From: Parashewanella curva
GTDB lineage: Bacteria; Pseudomonadota; Gammaproteobacteria; Enterobacterales; Shewanellaceae
Reading direction: 5' to 3'
Assembly (NCBI RefSeq): GCF_003675895.1
Contig: NZ_ML014780.1
Coordinates: forward strand, 1-55,916
Length of the DNA: 55,916 nt
Shown piece after piece: positions 54,963 to 55,916 of the stretch (position 1 is the first letter of the stretch; the number at the start of each line of letters is the position of its first letter). Made by a program: the position numbers and the translations under genes. Under the pieces are notes generated by a model, which was not told where the DNA came from, did not search any database, and saw only the letters and a list, made by a program, of their open reading frames with translations.

Positions 54963-55388
54963 TTACTTCGTTGCACAAAAGGCATTGATACGCTTTTGTT
55001 CCTGTTTGATAGAAGCTTGGCGCTCTTCTTCCGTTATAGAAACAGATTCACCGGTCTTTTGGTCTTTTCTAAGCAAACGAGTATGAGTTTGTAGTAACTT
55101 TAAGTTGTACTTAGCTCGTTTGCATACTTCTTCAGACTGCGCTTTTTGCTGTTTAATCATTTCAGACTCAGTAGCTTTTGCTTCATCCTTACCTTTAGAT
55201 AAAGAAACGCTACCAATTTTTTCAGGTTCAATATCTTCGGAATAGAGTTTCACAAACTCAACACTTTTAGGTGGTACTTCACTAAAGTGGGTAATGCCAT
55301 CTTTATCTACCCATTTATAAATTACAGCTGCATTACTTAAAAAAGAGTAGAAGCAAAGAGCAAACACTGAAATCAATAAAAGTCGCAT
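54963..55388 (-). CDS. DUF4124 domain-containing exported protein
   Basis: Protein of 141 aa with a signal peptide (LLLISVFALCFYSFLSNAA). A DUF4124 domain follows, with IYKWVDKDGITHFSEVPPK. The C-terminal 80 residues are charged and helical (EEERQASIKQEQKRI). The domain is common in periplasmic proteins of Gammaproteobacteria, where its function is unknown. It converges on ubiT, 21 bases away. Confidence 0.88.
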   Translation of the reverse strand: MRLLLISVFALCFYSFLSNAAVIYKWVDKDGITHFSEVPPKSVEFVKLYSEDIEPEKIGSVSLSKGKDEAKATESEMIKQQKAQSEEVCKRAKYNLKLLQTHTRLLRKDQKTGESVSITEEERQASIKQEQKRINAFCATK

Positions 55389-55568
55389 GAGGTGTTATCC
55401 AAAGTCCGTTTAGCATGAAAAAACATCACTATTGATGATAGCGACTATTAGATAGAAAAGAAATATTCATTTTTGACAGGAAATATACAGTATTGGTGTG
55501 AATAATAGTCGGGTTGTGCTTATTTTGTTCGAGTAAAAAGAAAATCGTATTTTTCTTTCAAAAAGGGG

Positions 55569-55596
55569 TTGCGCAAAATTCTAAGCTCCCTATAAT
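55569..55596 (+). promoter_or_regulatory. rRNA operon promoter P1
   Basis: TTGCGC (55569-55574), 16-base spacer, TATAAT (55591-55596), then a GC-rich discriminator starting GCGCC, the mark of stringently controlled rRNA promoters. An AT-rich stretch with A- and T-runs upstream (about 55535-55565) can serve as UP element. Confidence 0.85.
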
Positions 55597-55726
55597 GCGC
55601 CACCACTGACACGGCACAGCGGCGAAACAAGCGAGATTATCGAGAGTTTCAAAGCAAAACGAGTTAGGGTTTAAAAGCGAAATTGATTCACTTTTAAACG
55701 GTCGAAAAAAACTTTAAAAAAAGTTG

Positions 55727-55754
55727 TTGACGACCACAGGGAAATGCGTAGAAT
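55727..55754 (+). promoter_or_regulatory. rRNA operon promoter P2
   Basis: TTGACG (55727-55732), 16-base spacer, TAGAAT (55749-55754), followed by ACGC. The second promoter lies about 158 bases downstream of P1, a spacing typical of rrn operons. Confidence 0.85.
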
Positions 55755-55765
55755 ACGCAGCCCTG

Positions 55766-55916
55766 ACCCGCTGAAGAGAATGCTTCGCGGGGTGCTAATA
55801 AAGCACAATGTTCTTTAAAAATAAGTATCAAGCAAATCTGTGTGGACACTCGCAGAGATAGAAACATCCAGTTATCATCTTCGGATGCTAACAAAAATTC
55901 TATCAATGAAGAGTCC
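55766..55916 (+). other. rRNA leader with hairpin and boxA antitermination site
   Basis: A hairpin with stem ACCCGC/GCGGGGT and inner GAAG/CTTC spans 55766-55793. BoxA TGTTCTTTAAAAA is at 55809-55821 (consensus TGCTCTTTAACA), and the conserved leader word CTGTGTGGACACTCG follows near 55838. The 16S gene itself begins beyond the window edge, which may be a contig break at the rRNA repeat. Confidence 0.8.

Noticed and set aside
55694-55906. 70-codon ORF on the minus strand at the right edge
   Set aside because: It crosses rRNA promoter P2 and the leader; the DNA is explained by the rrn elements.
55860-55916. Start of the 16S rRNA gene (word GAAGAG)
   Set aside because: The following bases are TCC, not the conserved 16S 5' sequence, so the gene begins outside the window.

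Overview
This window looks like a chromosomal segment of a low-GC marine gammaproteobacterium related to Shewanella. The evidence is the rrn-type P1/P2 promoters at the right edge, the ubiT/ubiU/ubiV set, a sigma-32-driven dnaK-dnaJ, fklB followed by dapB, a LexA-controlled dinB, and DUF3581, DUF2339 and DUF4124 proteins of the kind found in Shewanellaceae and Vibrionaceae. The many ankyrin and orphan proteins make a host- or sponge-associated Parashewanella-like organism my best guess. That is inference; no 16S sequence is present.

Layout. 1-7300: a death-domain-like repeat protein, a broken chitin-binding/chitinase remnant, dinB under a LexA box, a small ankyrin protein, a decayed chemoreceptor and an iron-dependent alcohol dehydrogenase. 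7400-15050: an ankyrin protein ending in a putative clan CD (C80-like) cysteine protease, a MAPEG protein, and two paralogous large orphan proteins, the second preceded by three exact-spaced 11-bp repeats. 15065-20750: pepD, a secreted alpha/beta hydrolase, a structured transcript with a 29-codon ORF, an orphan protein and an AzgA-type purine permease. 20800-31900: a 160-bp inverted-repeat element, dnaK, dnaJ, a HAD-domain orphan, an HTTM-like/DCC membrane operon with a homopolymer frameshift, fklB, dapB, DUF3581 and a second ankyrin protein. 32100-38000: a four-gene SMC/kite/kleisin-type operon with a small extra ORF. 38300-48000: two glutamate-type transporters of different families, a phosphoribosyltransferase with an N-terminal extension, a TonB-dependent receptor, a gamma-glutamyltransferase with an in-frame stop, and two copies of one inverted-repeat element. 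48000-55916: a DUF2339 membrane protein, a CAT-fold acetyltransferase abutting a TTAA-flanked repeat, ubiV, ubiU, ubiT, a DUF4124 protein and the promoters and leader of an rRNA operon.

Together the window alternates conserved housekeeping genes with solitary, orphan, often ankyrin-bearing genes. Many of these begin with a Ser/Thr-rich disordered stretch, as secreted effectors do. At the same time free-living functions (chitin use, chemotaxis, periplasmic glutathione breakdown) are broken. This pattern suggests adaptation to a host, but it has not been tested here.
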